Below are positions 5,669-5,678 of a stretch of DNA of 5,678 nt, piece by piece. Numbering within the stretch: position 1 is the first letter of the stretch; every line of letters begins with the position of its first letter. The notes below the pieces were generated by a model. The model searched no databases, had not been told where the DNA came from, and saw only the letters and a list, made by a program, of their open reading frames with translations. The position numbers and the translations under genes are program-made. This DNA comes from Alphaproteobacteria bacterium (GTDB taxonomy: Bacteria > Pseudomonadota > Alphaproteobacteria > Rs-D84). The DNA lies in the NCBI GenBank assembly GCA_024402755.1, contig JAKSTD010000036.1, forward strand, positions 1-5,678, read 5' to 3'.

Positions 5669-5678
5669 ATGAAAAACA
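5669..5678 (+). CDS. Start of an unidentified gene (3' part outside window)
   Basis: Only ATG AAA AAC and one further base are visible, coding Met-Lys-Asn. The start is supported by the promoter and Shine-Dalgarno directly upstream, not by the protein. A Met-Lys-Asn/Lys beginning is common in secreted proteins but three residues cannot show that. No function can be given. Confidence 0.7.

Overview
The window reads as a stretch of an AT-rich alphaproteobacterial chromosome. The evidence is the ParC sequence (short non-GyrA-like C-terminal domain, alphaproteobacterial-style tower region), an S21 protein beginning [10 protein letters not shown], and a ClpB D2 domain. The many A/T homopolymer runs and compact single-gene units fit a host-associated or gut lineage, but that is inference; no species can be named from this sequence.

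Layout, left to right. The 3' two-fifths or less of a ClpB gene enters from the left edge and ends at a strong intrinsic terminator. A complete MscS-type small mechanosensitive channel gene follows on the + strand. It converges on a - strand alpha/beta-hydrolase gene of unknown substrate, and both end in one long bidirectional hairpin; the hydrolase stop codon lies in the hairpin loop. The hydrolase has a perfect-consensus sigma70 promoter. Upstream of it lies the oddest part of the window: a perfect 104-bp tandem repeat (about 2.4 copies) built from the last 30 nt of a tRNA-Ala(UGC) gene, its 3' flank, its terminator and a further unexplained segment. The rightmost, partial copy merges into the intact tRNA-Ala gene on the - strand, which has its own good promoter. 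Divergent from it is rpsU (ribosomal protein S21), then a terminator, then parC (topoisomerase IV subunit A). At the right edge a strong promoter and Shine-Dalgarno introduce another + strand gene, of which only the first three codons are seen.

The genes do not form an obvious pathway. They look like separate transcription units for protein disaggregation, osmotic safety, translation and chromosome decatenation, with most units closed by its own intrinsic terminator. The hydrolase is visibly more AT-rich than parC or the channel gene and sits immediately downstream of a tRNA gene whose 3' end has been copied twice. This could mark a past insertion or a local tandem amplification at a tRNA locus. 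I see no integrase, transposase, CRISPR array or defence gene, and nothing that clearly qualifies as a new multi-gene system.
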